From the NCBI RefSeq assembly GCF_021655095.1, contig NZ_PPXW01000001.1, positions 2,479,384 through 2,543,383 on the forward strand: a stretch of 64,000 nucleotides of DNA, written 5' to 3'. The translations under genes were made by a program, and so were the position numbers. The number at the start of each line of letters is the position of its first letter. Positions within the stretch are counted from its first letter, which is position 1. Under the pieces are notes generated by a model. It did no database searches. It had not been told where the DNA came from and worked only from the letters and a program-made list of their open reading frames with translations. Positions 29,009 to 37,592 of the stretch are shown piece after piece. The stretch is from Clostridium sp. Cult1. Its GTDB lineage: Bacteria; Bacillota; Clostridia; Tissierellales; Tepidimicrobiaceae.

Positions 29009-29419
29009 ATGGAGAGAATAATGGGATTAGATGTGGGAGACAAGACTATTGGTGTTGCAATTAGTGATCCCCTATTATTAACGGCTCAGGGGTATAAAAC
29101 TATATTCAGAGAAAGCAATAAAAAGGATATTAAAGAGATAGAAGATATAATAGAAGAATGCAATATAACTAAAATTATAGTAGGTCTTCCGAAAAATATG
29201 AACAATACAATAGGAATTCAAGGCCAAAAGGTACTGGATTTTGTTGAGAAACTAAAAAGGAGAATTAAGGTAGAAATAATATTAGAGGATGAACGGTTGA
29301 CTACCGTTTCTGCAGAAAGGATATTATTAGAGGGAGATGTAAGTAGAAAAAATCGCAAAAAAATAATAGATAAAGTTGCAGCTACTTATATTTTGCAAAA
29401 TTATTTAGATAGAAATTAA
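29009..29419 (+). CDS. ruvX: RuvX/YqgF Holliday junction resolvase-like nuclease
   Basis: A protein of 136 residues with the RNase H-like motif [15 protein letters not shown] at the start, VGLPKNMN near the middle and [16 protein letters not shown] 29009 follows AAAGGTGG. YqgF also takes part in 16S rRNA 5' end maturation in some bacteria. It belongs to the alaS-ireB-ruvX-DUF1292 neighbourhood. Confidence 0.92.
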   Translation: MERIMGLDVGDKTIGVAISDPLLLTAQGYKTIFRESNKKDIKEIEDIIEECNITKIIVGLPKNMNNTIGIQGQKVLDFVEKLKRRIKVEIILEDERLTTVSAERILLEGDVSRKNRKKIIDKVAATYILQNYLDRN

Positions 29420-29431
29420 GAGGGTGAAGAT

Positions 29432-29683
29432 ATGAATGAAAAAATAGTATTGCTGGATGAAATGGGTAATAGGATAGAGTTTCAGCTATTAGCTACTTTT
29501 GGATTAGATGACTATGAATATGCTGCTTTGTTACCGGTAGATGATATGGAATCTTTAACTTATTTATTAAGGATTGAATACGATGATGAGGGAGAACCAA
29601 TATTAGTAGGCATAGATGATGATGACGAATTGAAAGACGTTATAAAAGTATACGAAGAAATACAAAAAGAAAAATTACAATAA
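29432..29683 (+). CDS. DUF1292 family protein (YrzB-like)
   Basis: An acidic protein of 83 residues with the family pattern IVLLDEMGNRIEFQLLATF, then DDYEYAALLPVDD and DDDELKDVI. It directly follows ruvX, as in many Firmicutes. Function unknown. Confidence 0.9.
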   Translation: MNEKIVLLDEMGNRIEFQLLATFGLDDYEYAALLPVDDMESLTYLLRIEYDDEGEPILVGIDDDDELKDVIKVYEEIQKEKLQ

Positions 29684-29692
29684 ATTCTATAC

Positions 29693-29737
29693 TTGACAAG
29701 TAGAACCTATACTAGTATTCTATAATATAGGATTATA
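29693..29737 (+). promoter_or_regulatory. fur promoter with Fur/Per-like inverted repeat
   Basis: TTGACA (29693-29698), a 17-base spacer and TATTCT (29716-29721). TATAAT-N5-ATTATA at 29721-29737 is an inverted repeat resembling, with longer spacing, a Fur/Per box, so autoregulation is plausible. Confidence 0.5.
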
Positions 29738-29751
29738 AGCGGGTGAAAAAA

Positions 29752-30189
29752 ATGGATATTAATATGGAAGAAATGAAGGAAAGGTTTAAAGAAGAGGGTT
29801 ATAAGCTAACTACCCAAAGACGAGCGATTTTGGACGCAATAATTGAGAATCATGAAAAACATTTAAATCCTGAAGAGGTTTATGATATTGTAAAGATTAA
29901 TTATCCGGAGATCGGAATTGCTACAGTCTATAGAACTTTACAATTATTAGAAAAATTAAATATTATCTATAGAGTAAACTTTGATGATGGGTATAACAGG
30001 TATGAGTTAAATTGTGATTCGGATAACCATCACCATCATCATCTAATATGCCTAAGATGTGGAAAAGTGATGGAAGTAAAACTAGACCTATTGGAAAACT
30101 TAGAAAATGAGATCGAAATTGAGAATAGTTTTAAAATTGTGGACCATAATGTTAAATTTTTTGGGTACTGTGCTGATTGCCAACAATGA
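29752..30189 (+). CDS. Fur-family metal-dependent repressor
   Basis: A protein of 145 residues. The winged helix contains LTTQRRAILDAI and IGIATVYRTLQLLEKL. The metal-binding region has NHHHHHLICLRCGKVMEV, and a second CxxC pair (YCADC) ends the protein, forming the structural zinc site. ATG 29752 follows GCGGGTGA. Fur, PerR and Zur cannot be separated here. Confidence 0.9.
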   Translation: MDINMEEMKERFKEEGYKLTTQRRAILDAIIENHEKHLNPEEVYDIVKINYPEIGIATVYRTLQLLEKLNIIYRVNFDDGYNRYELNCDSDNHHHHHLICLRCGKVMEVKLDLLENLENEIEIENSFKIVDHNVKFFGYCADCQQ

Positions 30190-30214
30190 ATCCCATTTGG
30201 GATTCATTTTTTTA
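30185..30214 (+). terminator. Terminator after fur
   Basis: Stem AATGAATCCC / GGGATTCATT with loop ATTT, followed by a T run. Confidence 0.85.
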
Positions 30215-30287
30215 GGAAGATTTTACAGTGATCTTATGGTTTATATGCTATGAAAATTGGAGAAATTAATATAAGGGAGATGATAAA

Positions 30288-31952
30288 GTGGCGAAAAAAA
30301 CAAATAAATTAAAGATTATTCCATTAGGCGGATTGGGAGAAGTTGGTAAGAATATTACCGTTTTAGAATATAAAGATGATATTATTGTTATAGACTGTGG
30401 TTTAACCTTTCCAGAAGATGAAATGTTAGGAATTGATGTGGTAATACCTGATATTAGCTATCTTTTAAAAAATAAAGATAAAATTAGAGGTATTATATTA
30501 ACTCACGGACATGAAGATCATATAGGAGGGCTACCTTATGCCCTTGCAAAATTAGATTTACCCGTTTATGGAACAAAATTGACTTTGGGATTAGTAGAAA
30601 ATAAATTAAAAGAACATAAACTGGATAAGGTTAATTTAATTGAGATAAAAGCAAATGATAAGATTAAATTAGGCTGTTTTACAGTTGAGTTTATTAAAAC
30701 TAGCCATAGTATACCTGATAGTATTGCTTTAGCCATAAATACACCTATGGGTACCGTAGTTCACACTGGTGACTTTAAGATTGATTTTACACCTATTAAT
30801 GATAATTTAATCGATTTGCATAAATTTGCTGAAATAGGTAGCAAGGGAGTACTAGTTCTATTAGCTGATAGTACTAATGTGGAAAGGCCAGGATATACTA
30901 TGTCGGAAAAAACAGTAGGAGATACTTTTAACGATATTTTCCTAAAGGCACCTGAGAGAATTATTGTTGCAACTTTTGCTTCTAATGTGCATAGGGTTCA
31001 GCAGGTTATTGATGCTGCAGAACTTTATAATAGAAAGGTAATAGTTTCTGGTAGGAGCATGGTAAACACAATTAATGTGGCCTATGATTTAGGATATTTA
31101 AGGATAAAAGATGGGACTTTGATTGATATTAACGATATGCATAAATATCCTAATAATCAGATAGTAATCTTAACTACAGGTAGCCAGGGAGAACCTATGT
31201 CAGCTCTATCTAGAATGGCTTTTTCAGAACATAGAAAAATAGAATTGGTACCTGAAGATTTAGTAGTTATTTCTGCTTCACCAATTCCAGGGAATGAAAA
31301 AACTGTTTTTAGGGTAATTAATAAGTTAATGGAAATTGGTACAAAGGTTATCTATGAATCCTTGGCTGATGTCCATGTGTCAGGTCATGCTTGCCAAGAA
31401 GAGTTAAAATTAATCCATACCCTATTAAAGCCAAAGTTTTTTATACCTGTTCATGGAGAGTATAGGCATTTGAAAAGACATGCAGAGTTGGCCATGGAAT
31501 TAGGTATGCCAAGAGAGAATATTTTCATTGCTAGTAATGGTTCAGTTATCGAATTTACTAAAAATTCTGGATCAATTAACCAATATGTTCAATCCGGTAA
31601 TATATTAGTAGATGGTCTTGGAATTGGAGATGTAGGTAATATTGTATTAAGGGATAGGAAACATCTTTCTGAAGATGGTTTAATAGTTGTTGTAGTAACT
31701 ATGAGTAAACAAGAAGGTAAGGTAATAGCAGGTCCAGATATTATATCTAGAGGATTTGTTTATGTAAGAGAGTCTGAAGATTTAATGGAAGAAGCAAGGG
31801 AAGTGGTAAGGGATGTTCTCTCCGAATGCGAAAAAAGGAATATTACCGATTGGGCAACTTTAAAGTCTAGTATAAGGGATGCTTTAAGAGGGTTTATATA
31901 TGAAAGGATAAAAAGAAATCCAATGATTCTACCAATTATTATGGAAGTTTAA
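30288..31952 (+). CDS. rnj: Ribonuclease J
   Basis: A protein of 554 residues, normal for RNase J. The metallo-beta-lactamase motif HGHEDHIGG, the beta-CASP features (VLLADSTN, FASNVHRVQQ, TGSQGEPMSALSRMA) and the VHVSGHA histidine are all present. It is an endo- and 5'-exoribonuclease for mRNA decay and rRNA maturation. The start is GTG 30288 behind AGGGAGA. A second copy may exist elsewhere. Confidence 0.95.
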   Translation: MAKKTNKLKIIPLGGLGEVGKNITVLEYKDDIIVIDCGLTFPEDEMLGIDVVIPDISYLLKNKDKIRGIILTHGHEDHIGGLPYALAKLDLPVYGTKLTLGLVENKLKEHKLDKVNLIEIKANDKIKLGCFTVEFIKTSHSIPDSIALAINTPMGTVVHTGDFKIDFTPINDNLIDLHKFAEIGSKGVLVLLADSTNVERPGYTMSEKTVGDTFNDIFLKAPERIIVATFASNVHRVQQVIDAAELYNRKVIVSGRSMVNTINVAYDLGYLRIKDGTLIDINDMHKYPNNQIVILTTGSQGEPMSALSRMAFSEHRKIELVPEDLVVISASPIPGNEKTVFRVINKLMEIGTKVIYESLADVHVSGHACQEELKLIHTLLKPKFFIPVHGEYRHLKRHAELAMELGMPRENIFIASNGSVIEFTKNSGSINQYVQSGNILVDGLGIGDVGNIVLRDRKHLSEDGLIVVVVTMSKQEGKVIAGPDIISRGFVYVRESEDLMEEAREVVRDVLSECEKRNITDWATLKSSIRDALRGFIYERIKRNPMILPIIMEV

Positions 31953-31959
31953 TTAATTT

Positions 31960-31999
31960 AGTCCTAGTATATTCTTTCTGAATATACTAGGACTTTTTA
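31960..31999 (+). terminator. Terminator after RNase J
   Basis: A 15-bp stem AGTCCTAGTATATTC / GAATATACTAGGACT followed by TTTTTAA. Confidence 0.9.
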
Positions 32000-32066
32000 A
32001 GGGCTTTGACTTGTTTATTTTATATGGATAATGGTATAATATAGAATTGACTAATGGAGGTAAGTT

Positions 32067-32372
32067 ATGGGTATTCGCCTTTTAATTTATTTAATTATTT
32101 TAGGGATAGGAGCAGTATTAGGATATAAGGATAAAATAGGGACTAAATTGAGTAATAAACTTAATCTATTACAAAGTATTAGTTTATTTTTCCTTTTGTT
32201 TATCATGGGAATTAGAATTGGTCTAGATGAAAAAGTAATAAAATCTTTCTTTTCTATTGGATTGAGAGCTGTAATAATTGCAATTTTTACAATAATCATT
32301 ACTATTTTAACTACAAAAATCATAACAAGGTTTTTTATTTTTAGGGAAGGTGAAAATAAAGTTGAGCCTTAA
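32067..32372 (+). CDS. LysO-like exporter, N-terminal half
   Basis: A membrane protein of 101 residues with three segments, matching the N-terminal part of LysO (YbjE/DUF340), the lysine exporter. GGAGG stands before ATG 32067. It overlaps the second half by 11 bases, so the two chains are probably made together and assemble as one transporter. Confidence 0.75.
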   Translation: MGIRLLIYLIILGIGAVLGYKDKIGTKLSNKLNLLQSISLFFLLFIMGIRIGLDEKVIKSFFSIGLRAVIIAIFTIIITILTTKIITRFFIFREGENKVEP

Positions 32373-32949
32373 AATATTGTTATCTGTCATACTAGGAGTA
32401 GGTACAGGATATTTTTTGTTACCATCAAATTTTTTTCAATATACGGATATTATTATAGATATTGGATTATGTATACTATTATTTTTTGTCGGCATAGATA
32501 TTGGGAAACAGAAAAATGTATTTAAAGAGATAGAAAAAATGGGATTTAAAATATTATTTATACCTTTTGGAATAATGGTAGGTGGTATAGGAGGGGGAGT
32601 TATAGGCGGTATTATACTTAAGATCCCTATACAAGAAGCAGCAGCCGTTGGATCTGGTCTAGGATGGTATAGCCTGTCATCTATGATGATTGCGAGTTAT
32701 TCAACGGAACTTAGTGCTGTAGCTTTTTTAACAAATGTTGTTAGAGAAGTTATTGCATTAATTTTAGTACCTATTGTAGCAAAATATATAGGGTATATAG
32801 AAAGTGTCTCTATTTGTGGAGCAACAGCTATGGATACAGCTTTGCCAGTTATATCTAAAGCCACCGATTCTCAAACAACTATTATTGCATTTATATCTGG
32901 AATAATTTCTACTGTTTCAGTTCCTATTCTTTTATCAATAATATTGTAA
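32362..32949 (+). CDS. LysO-like exporter, C-terminal half
   Basis: A membrane protein of 195 residues starting at TTG 32362, with GGGAAGGTG 9 bases upstream. It covers the C-terminal LysO region including AAAVGSGLGWYSLSSMMIASY and GATAMDTALPVISKATD, which contain the conserved polar residues. In E. coli LysO is a single chain of about 300 residues; 100 plus 195 residues here add up to that length, so this is a split gene and not a fragment. Confidence 0.8.
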   Translation: MSLKILLSVILGVGTGYFLLPSNFFQYTDIIIDIGLCILLFFVGIDIGKQKNVFKEIEKMGFKILFIPFGIMVGGIGGGVIGGIILKIPIQEAAAVGSGLGWYSLSSMMIASYSTELSAVAFLTNVVREVIALILVPIVAKYIGYIESVSICGATAMDTALPVISKATDSQTTIIAFISGIISTVSVPILLSIIL

Positions 32950-32966
32950 TCATAGGAGGGAATAAT

Positions 32967-33305
32967 ATGAATAATGTTTATGATCAAGCTCATAAATTAG
33001 CTAAGGCTATAAAAACATCGGAAGAATACAAAACCTACGTTGAAAAGAGAAAAGATGTTTATGCTAACGAAAGAAATAAGAAAATGGTAGAAGATTTTAA
33101 AAAGAAAGCTCTTGAAATTCAAATGGATCAAATGTCAGGTAAAGAAATAAAACAAGAAGATGTAGAAAAGTTAAGGAAATTAGAAGAGGTATTAATGTTA
33201 AATCCAACAATCAATGAGTTTTTAAATGCTGAATTAAGATTTTCTCAATTAGTTCAAGATGTAAGTAAAATCATTGGCGATGCTATAGATTTAGATAAGG
33301 ATTAA
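32967..33305 (+). CDS. YlbF/YmcA family protein
   Basis: A helical protein of 112 residues with the YlbF/YmcA pattern (YDQAHKLAKAIKTSEEYKTY at the start, LMLNPTINEFLNAELRFSQL late). In Bacillus such proteins form a complex with YaaT that modulates RNase Y and phosphorelay timing. AGGAGG precedes ATG 32967. Confidence 0.85.
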   Translation: MNNVYDQAHKLAKAIKTSEEYKTYVEKRKDVYANERNKKMVEDFKKKALEIQMDQMSGKEIKQEDVEKLRKLEEVLMLNPTINEFLNAELRFSQLVQDVSKIIGDAIDLDKD

Positions 33306-33326
33306 ATTTTTGAGGAGGTAGAAAAG

Positions 33327-33812
33327 GTGAATACGAAATACTTAACTAAAGCAAGTTTGATAGCAGGTATTTACTTAGTACTTGTCCTAATACAGATTCC
33401 AATGGGAAACCTTGCCTTTGGACCTATACAACTTAGAATTGCTGAAGGATTGACATTATTACCATTAGTAGAAACTGCAGCAATACCAGGATTATTTGTT
33501 GGTTGCTTGGTGGCAAATTTTTTACTTACCCCTTATTCAGCTTTTGGTCTAATAGATATATTAGGGGGAAGCTTAGTTACATTAATAGCAGCATATTTGA
33601 CCAGTAAAATGCCTAATAAAGTTCTAGGCGCACTGCCACCTATAGTATTAAATGCAGTTATTGTATCTATTTGGGTATCTTATTTTACCAATATATCTTA
33701 TTTGTATACTGTCCTTGGCATCGGCGCTGGTGAAACTGCATCGGTGGCTATTTTTGGTACATTAATATTATCTGTTTATAGTAAGGCAACTAAACATACC
33801 GAAAATCAATAA
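33327..33812 (+). CDS. QueT family ECF S-component
   Basis: A membrane protein of 161 residues with six predicted segments and the QueT pattern (NLAFGPIQLRIAEGLTLLPL, GLFVGCLVANFL, DILGGSLVTLIAAYLT). It is likely the substrate-binding part of an energy-coupling-factor transporter for a queuosine precursor. Start GTG 33327 follows GGAGGTAGAAAAG. No preQ1 riboswitch is visible upstream. Confidence 0.85.
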   Translation: MNTKYLTKASLIAGIYLVLVLIQIPMGNLAFGPIQLRIAEGLTLLPLVETAAIPGLFVGCLVANFLLTPYSAFGLIDILGGSLVTLIAAYLTSKMPNKVLGALPPIVLNAVIVSIWVSYFTNISYLYTVLGIGAGETASVAIFGTLILSVYSKATKHTENQ

Positions 33813-33905
33813 TATTCTAGATATAATTATATGTTGATTGTTGTAATTAATTCATAAAAAATGTATAATAAAATAGATAAATGTATTATAAAAGGTGGAG
33901 ATTAT

Positions 33906-34955
33906 GTGTTGGATATAGCTAGGAGTAAGAAGAAAAGAAGAAAGAAATATAAGGGATTGCTATTTTTAATATTTATTATATTTACTGTGCTCCTAATAAG
34001 ACAATATTATAAAAATGGGCTTATGGCGGTTGCTGCTGAAAATCCTACCGATATAAATATTCAAATACCTGCTGGTAGTAGCTCTAGTAAAATAGCAACT
34101 ATATTGAAAGAAAAAGGTTTAATTAAAAATGAACTCATATTTAAAATAGCAGTTAAAAACAAAGACGCTGATGGTAGTTTAAAAGCAGGATCCTATACAC
34201 TAAATACTGGCATGAATATTTATAAACTAATTGATGAATTATCAAAAGGTGGGAAAAATGATAATGTTATTAAATTCACTATACCTGAAGGCTATGAAAT
34301 CCGTCAAATAGCTGATAGTTTAGCCGAGAAAGGTATTGTTGATAAAGATAGATTTTTAGAATTGGCTTCAGATAAGAAGAATTTTCAAGATAAATTTCCT
34401 ATTCTGAAAGAATTAGAAGATGGTCAAGGTCTAGAAGGATTTTTGTATCCATCTACTTACGAGATTTATGTTGATACTACAGAGGAAGATATTATTGGCA
34501 AAATGATTTCTCAGTTTATTATGATATATGAAAATGATATAGAACCCAATAGGGAAGGTGTAGATTTATCATTAAATGAAATAGTGACTTTAGCTTCTAT
34601 TATTGAAAGGGAAGGAAAATTAGATGAAGAAAGGGAACTTATTTCTGCAGTATTTCATAATAGATTAAAGTTGCAAATGCCTTTACAATCCTGTGCTACT
34701 GTTCAATATATATTAGGTGAGAGAAAAGAGGTATTATCAAAAAAGGATACAAAAATAGAATCTGATTTTAATACCTATATTCATCAAGGATTACCCCCTG
34801 CTCCAATAGCTTCACCTGGTAAAGAATCCTTAATTGCAGCTGTGAAACCAGCTGATGTAGACTATATGTTTTTTAGAACTAAAGAAGATGGCACAGGTGG
34901 ACATACATTTTCTAGAACCTATGAAGAACATTTAAATGCAAATCCGAATAAATGA
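33906..34955 (+). CDS. mltG: Endolytic murein transglycosylase
   Basis: A protein of 349 residues. A basic N-terminus and one membrane anchor (about residues 18-34) are followed by a LysM-like part and the YceG domain. The catalytic glutamate lies in TLASIIEREGKLDEE, and the late motif is YIHQGLPPAPIASPG. MltG cuts nascent glycan strands. Start GTG 33906 or TTG 33909, both behind GGTGGA. It opens the mltG-trmR-trhP-udk run known from Bacillus. Confidence 0.93.
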   Translation: MLDIARSKKKRRKKYKGLLFLIFIIFTVLLIRQYYKNGLMAVAAENPTDINIQIPAGSSSSKIATILKEKGLIKNELIFKIAVKNKDADGSLKAGSYTLNTGMNIYKLIDELSKGGKNDNVIKFTIPEGYEIRQIADSLAEKGIVDKDRFLELASDKKNFQDKFPILKELEDGQGLEGFLYPSTYEIYVDTTEEDIIGKMISQFIMIYENDIEPNREGVDLSLNEIVTLASIIEREGKLDEERELISAVFHNRLKLQMPLQSCATVQYILGERKEVLSKKDTKIESDFNTYIHQGLPPAPIASPGKESLIAAVKPADVDYMFFRTKEDGTGGHTFSRTYEEHLNANPNK

Positions 34956-34973
34956 GATTTGATTTTCTAGAGA

Positions 34974-35004
34974 TAATACGTGGTCTTAACCACGTATTAA
35001 TTTA
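34974..35004 (+). terminator. Hairpin between mltG and trmR
   Basis: An 11-bp perfect stem TAATACGTGGT / ACCACGTATTA (loop CTTA) followed by ATTTATG. Termination is expected to be weak. Confidence 0.5.
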
Positions 35005-35024
35005 TGCAAGGAGGTAAATTTATA

Positions 35025-35672
35025 TTGACTCATATTAATGAAGAATATATAGAAGAATATATTAGAAATATATTGCCAAAACATAGTGGTTTTTTAATGG
35101 AAATGGAAGAATATGCAAATATCAATCATGTTCCAATTATCGAAAGAGAAGTTGCTCAATTGTTGAAAGTATTATTAAAAATATCTAAACCAAAAAACAT
35201 ACTGGAGATAGGAACAGCTATCGGATATTCAGCTCTTATTATGGCGATGTCAACCGACAATGATTGTAAAATTACGACTATTGAAAGAAGGACGGATATG
35301 GTAGAATTGGCAGAGAGAAATATCCAAAATACTGAGTATAAGGATAGGATAAAAATACTTCATGGAGAAGCTGAAGATATTATTCCTACATTAAAGGATA
35401 ATTACGATTTTATATTTTTAGATGCTGCCAAGGGCCAGTATTTAGATTTTTTTAATAATTGTATAGATATATTGGAAAACAAAGGAATAATCATGTCTGA
35501 TAATGTATTGTTTAAAGGGATGGTTGCTACTGATAAACTAGTTATTAGACGAAAAAAGACCATAGTTAAAAGGTTAAGACAATATTTAAAATATATTAAT
35601 AACCTAGAAGGATATGAATCTTGTATAATTCCAATTGGAGATGGAGTGGCTTTAACATTTAGGGAGGAGTGA
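35025..35672 (+). CDS. trmR: SAM-dependent O-methyltransferase (TrmR-like)
   Basis: A protein of 215 residues from TTG 35025 with AAGGAGG 11 bases upstream. The SAM motif is LEIGTAIGYSALIMA, with an acidic metal-binding DYDFIFLDAAKGQY segment. Position between mltG and a U32 protein matches B. subtilis trmR, which methylates 5-hydroxyuridine-34 of tRNA. The adjacent trhP-like gene supports that role. A generic caffeoyl-CoA-type methyltransferase is the fallback. Confidence 0.82.
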   Translation: MTHINEEYIEEYIRNILPKHSGFLMEMEEYANINHVPIIEREVAQLLKVLLKISKPKNILEIGTAIGYSALIMAMSTDNDCKITTIERRTDMVELAERNIQNTEYKDRIKILHGEAEDIIPTLKDNYDFIFLDAAKGQYLDFFNNCIDILENKGIIMSDNVLFKGMVATDKLVIRRKKTIVKRLRQYLKYINNLEGYESCIIPIGDGVALTFREE

Positions 35673-35677
35673 AAGTT

Positions 35678-36907
35678 TTGAAAAAACCAGAATTATTGGC
35701 ACCAGCTGGGGATTTAGAAAAATTGAAGATGGCAATAATTTATGGAGCAGATGCAGTATATTTAGGGGGCGAACAATTTGGGCTAAGGAAAGCTTCAAAA
35801 AACTTCAGTATAGATGAAATCAAAGAAGGTATAGAGTTTGCTCATAGTAGAGGAAAGAAAATTTATGTAACTATGAATATAGTTCCACATAATGAAGATT
35901 TGATAGGGCTAGAAGATTATGTAACTAAATTATACCAAGCAAAAGTCGATGGAGTGATTGTATCAGATCCTGGTATATTTTCCATAATAAGAAGAACTGT
36001 CCCAGATTTACCTATCCATTTGAGTACACAAGCTAGTGTTACCAATTATGAAACTATAATGTTTTGGTATGATCTTGGTATTAGGAGAATTGTTTTAGCT
36101 AGAGAATTGTCCCTTAATGAGATTAAAGAAGTTGTTGAAAGATGTCCTAAAGATTTAGAGATCGAAACTTTTGTACATGGAGCTATGTGTATTTCATATT
36201 CTGGAAGATGCTTATTAAGTAATTATATGGCAGGCAGAGACGCTAACCGAGGCGATTGTGCCCATCCATGTAGATGGAAGTATAATTTAGTTGAAGAAAA
36301 ACGGCCTGGAGAATATTTTCCAGTAGTTGAAAATGAAAAAGGAACTTTTATTTTTAATTCAAAGGATTTATGTATGATTGAGCATATACCAAGTTTAGTA
36401 GAAGCTGGTATTAAAAGCTTTAAAATAGAAGGAAGGGTTAAAAGTTCCTATTATGTAGCGACTGTAATTCGTTCTTATAGAATGGCTATAGATGCCTTCT
36501 TTGCAGATCCCGAAAACTATGTTTTTAAAGAGGAATGGCTTGATGAAATCAAGAAGGCTAGTCATAGAGATTTTACTACTGGATTCTATTTTGGGAAACC
36601 TACGGAAGAGGATCAAGTATATACCTCTAGTTCATATATTAGAGGATATGATTATGTAGGTCTTATACTGGATTATGATGAAGAAAACAAATTAGCTACT
36701 ATTGAGCAAAGAAATAGGATATTCGTTGGAGATACAGTTGAAGTATTTGGCCCTGGTAAAGAACATTTTACACAGACCATTGAAAAAATGTGGGATGAGG
36801 AGGGAAGGGAGATTGAGGTTGCTCCTCATCCTCAACAGATAATCAAGATAAAGATGAAAGAACCAGTGAAATCTTGGCATATTATTAGAAAGAGCAGGGA
36901 GGATTGA
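35678..36907 (+). CDS. trhP: U32 family protein, tRNA hydroxylation protein TrhP-like
   Basis: A protein of 409 residues. The U32 signature with conserved cysteines is at [20 protein letters not shown] and [14 protein letters not shown] 35678 starts the usual [11 protein letters not shown] and has the better spacing to GGAGG than GTG 35669. Family members TrhP/RlhA hydroxylate RNA using prephenate-derived material; here the product would be ho5U34, the substrate of the upstream methyltransferase. Bacillus has two such genes in tandem, this window only one. Confidence 0.85.
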   Translation: MKKPELLAPAGDLEKLKMAIIYGADAVYLGGEQFGLRKASKNFSIDEIKEGIEFAHSRGKKIYVTMNIVPHNEDLIGLEDYVTKLYQAKVDGVIVSDPGIFSIIRRTVPDLPIHLSTQASVTNYETIMFWYDLGIRRIVLARELSLNEIKEVVERCPKDLEIETFVHGAMCISYSGRCLLSNYMAGRDANRGDCAHPCRWKYNLVEEKRPGEYFPVVENEKGTFIFNSKDLCMIEHIPSLVEAGIKSFKIEGRVKSSYYVATVIRSYRMAIDAFFADPENYVFKEEWLDEIKKASHRDFTTGFYFGKPTEEDQVYTSSSYIRGYDYVGLILDYDEENKLATIEQRNRIFVGDTVEVFGPGKEHFTQTIEKMWDEEGREIEVAPHPQQIIKIKMKEPVKSWHIIRKSRED

Positions 36908-36911
36908 TCTA

Positions 36912-37532
36912 ATGAATAAAGGATTACTTATTGGCATTGCAGGAGGAACTGGTTCTGGTAAGAGCACTGTTTCTAAGGAGATATTAAAAACTATTCATAG
37001 AAAGAATGTGGTTATTATTGAGCAGGATTCATATTATAAAAATCAAAGCCATTTATCTTTTGAAGAAAGGGTTAATACCAATTATGATCATCCTTTTGCT
37101 TTTGACAACGATCTTTTATTGAGACATTTAAAGGATCTTTTAAGCAATAAACCAATAGAAAAGCCTATTTATGATTTTGAGCAGCATACTAGAAAAAAGG
37201 AAACAATAACTGTATATCCTAAAGAAATAATTATTTTGGAAGGGATATTGATCTTAAATAATGAAGATATTCGAAACCTTTGCGACATAAAGGTGTTTGT
37301 TGATACTGATTCAGATGTAAGAGTTATTAGACGAATAGTAAGAGATATAAAGGAAAGGGGCAGAACTTTAGACTCAGTTATCAATCAGTATATGACTACA
37401 GTTCGACCTGCACATCTTCAGTTTGTTGAGCCTACTAAAAAGTATGCGGATATAATTATTCCTGAAGGTGGATATAATAAAGTTGCAATTGATATAATAG
37501 CTACAAAGATTAATTCAATATTAAATAAATAG
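36912..37532 (+). CDS. udk: Uridine kinase
   Basis: A protein of 206 residues with Walker [13 protein letters not shown] at the start, DHPFAFD for substrate binding and [13 protein letters not shown] in the lid. It phosphorylates uridine and cytidine for salvage. It begins 4 bases after the U32 gene, the same order as in Bacillus. Confidence 0.95.
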   Translation: MNKGLLIGIAGGTGSGKSTVSKEILKTIHRKNVVIIEQDSYYKNQSHLSFEERVNTNYDHPFAFDNDLLLRHLKDLLSNKPIEKPIYDFEQHTRKKETITVYPKEIIILEGILILNNEDIRNLCDIKVFVDTDSDVRVIRRIVRDIKERGRTLDSVINQYMTTVRPAHLQFVEPTKKYADIIIPEGGYNKVAIDIIATKINSILNK

Positions 37533-37543
37533 AGATTATATAA

Positions 37544-37591
37544 CCCCAATCAATTGGTAATACTATAATTATTAATTGATTGGGGGATTTT
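37544..37591 (+). terminator. Terminator after udk overlapping the next ribosome site
   Basis: A 12-bp stem CCCCAATCAATT / AATTGATTGGGG (arms 37544-37555 and 37574-37585) followed by GATTTTT. The GGGGGA that should bind ribosomes for the next gene lies in the right arm. Confidence 0.75.
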
Positions 37592-37592
37592 T

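Noticed and set aside
33812-33905. preQ1 or lysine riboswitch near the QueT and LysO-like genes
   Set aside because: The gaps upstream of these genes are too short and show no aptamer-like pairing.
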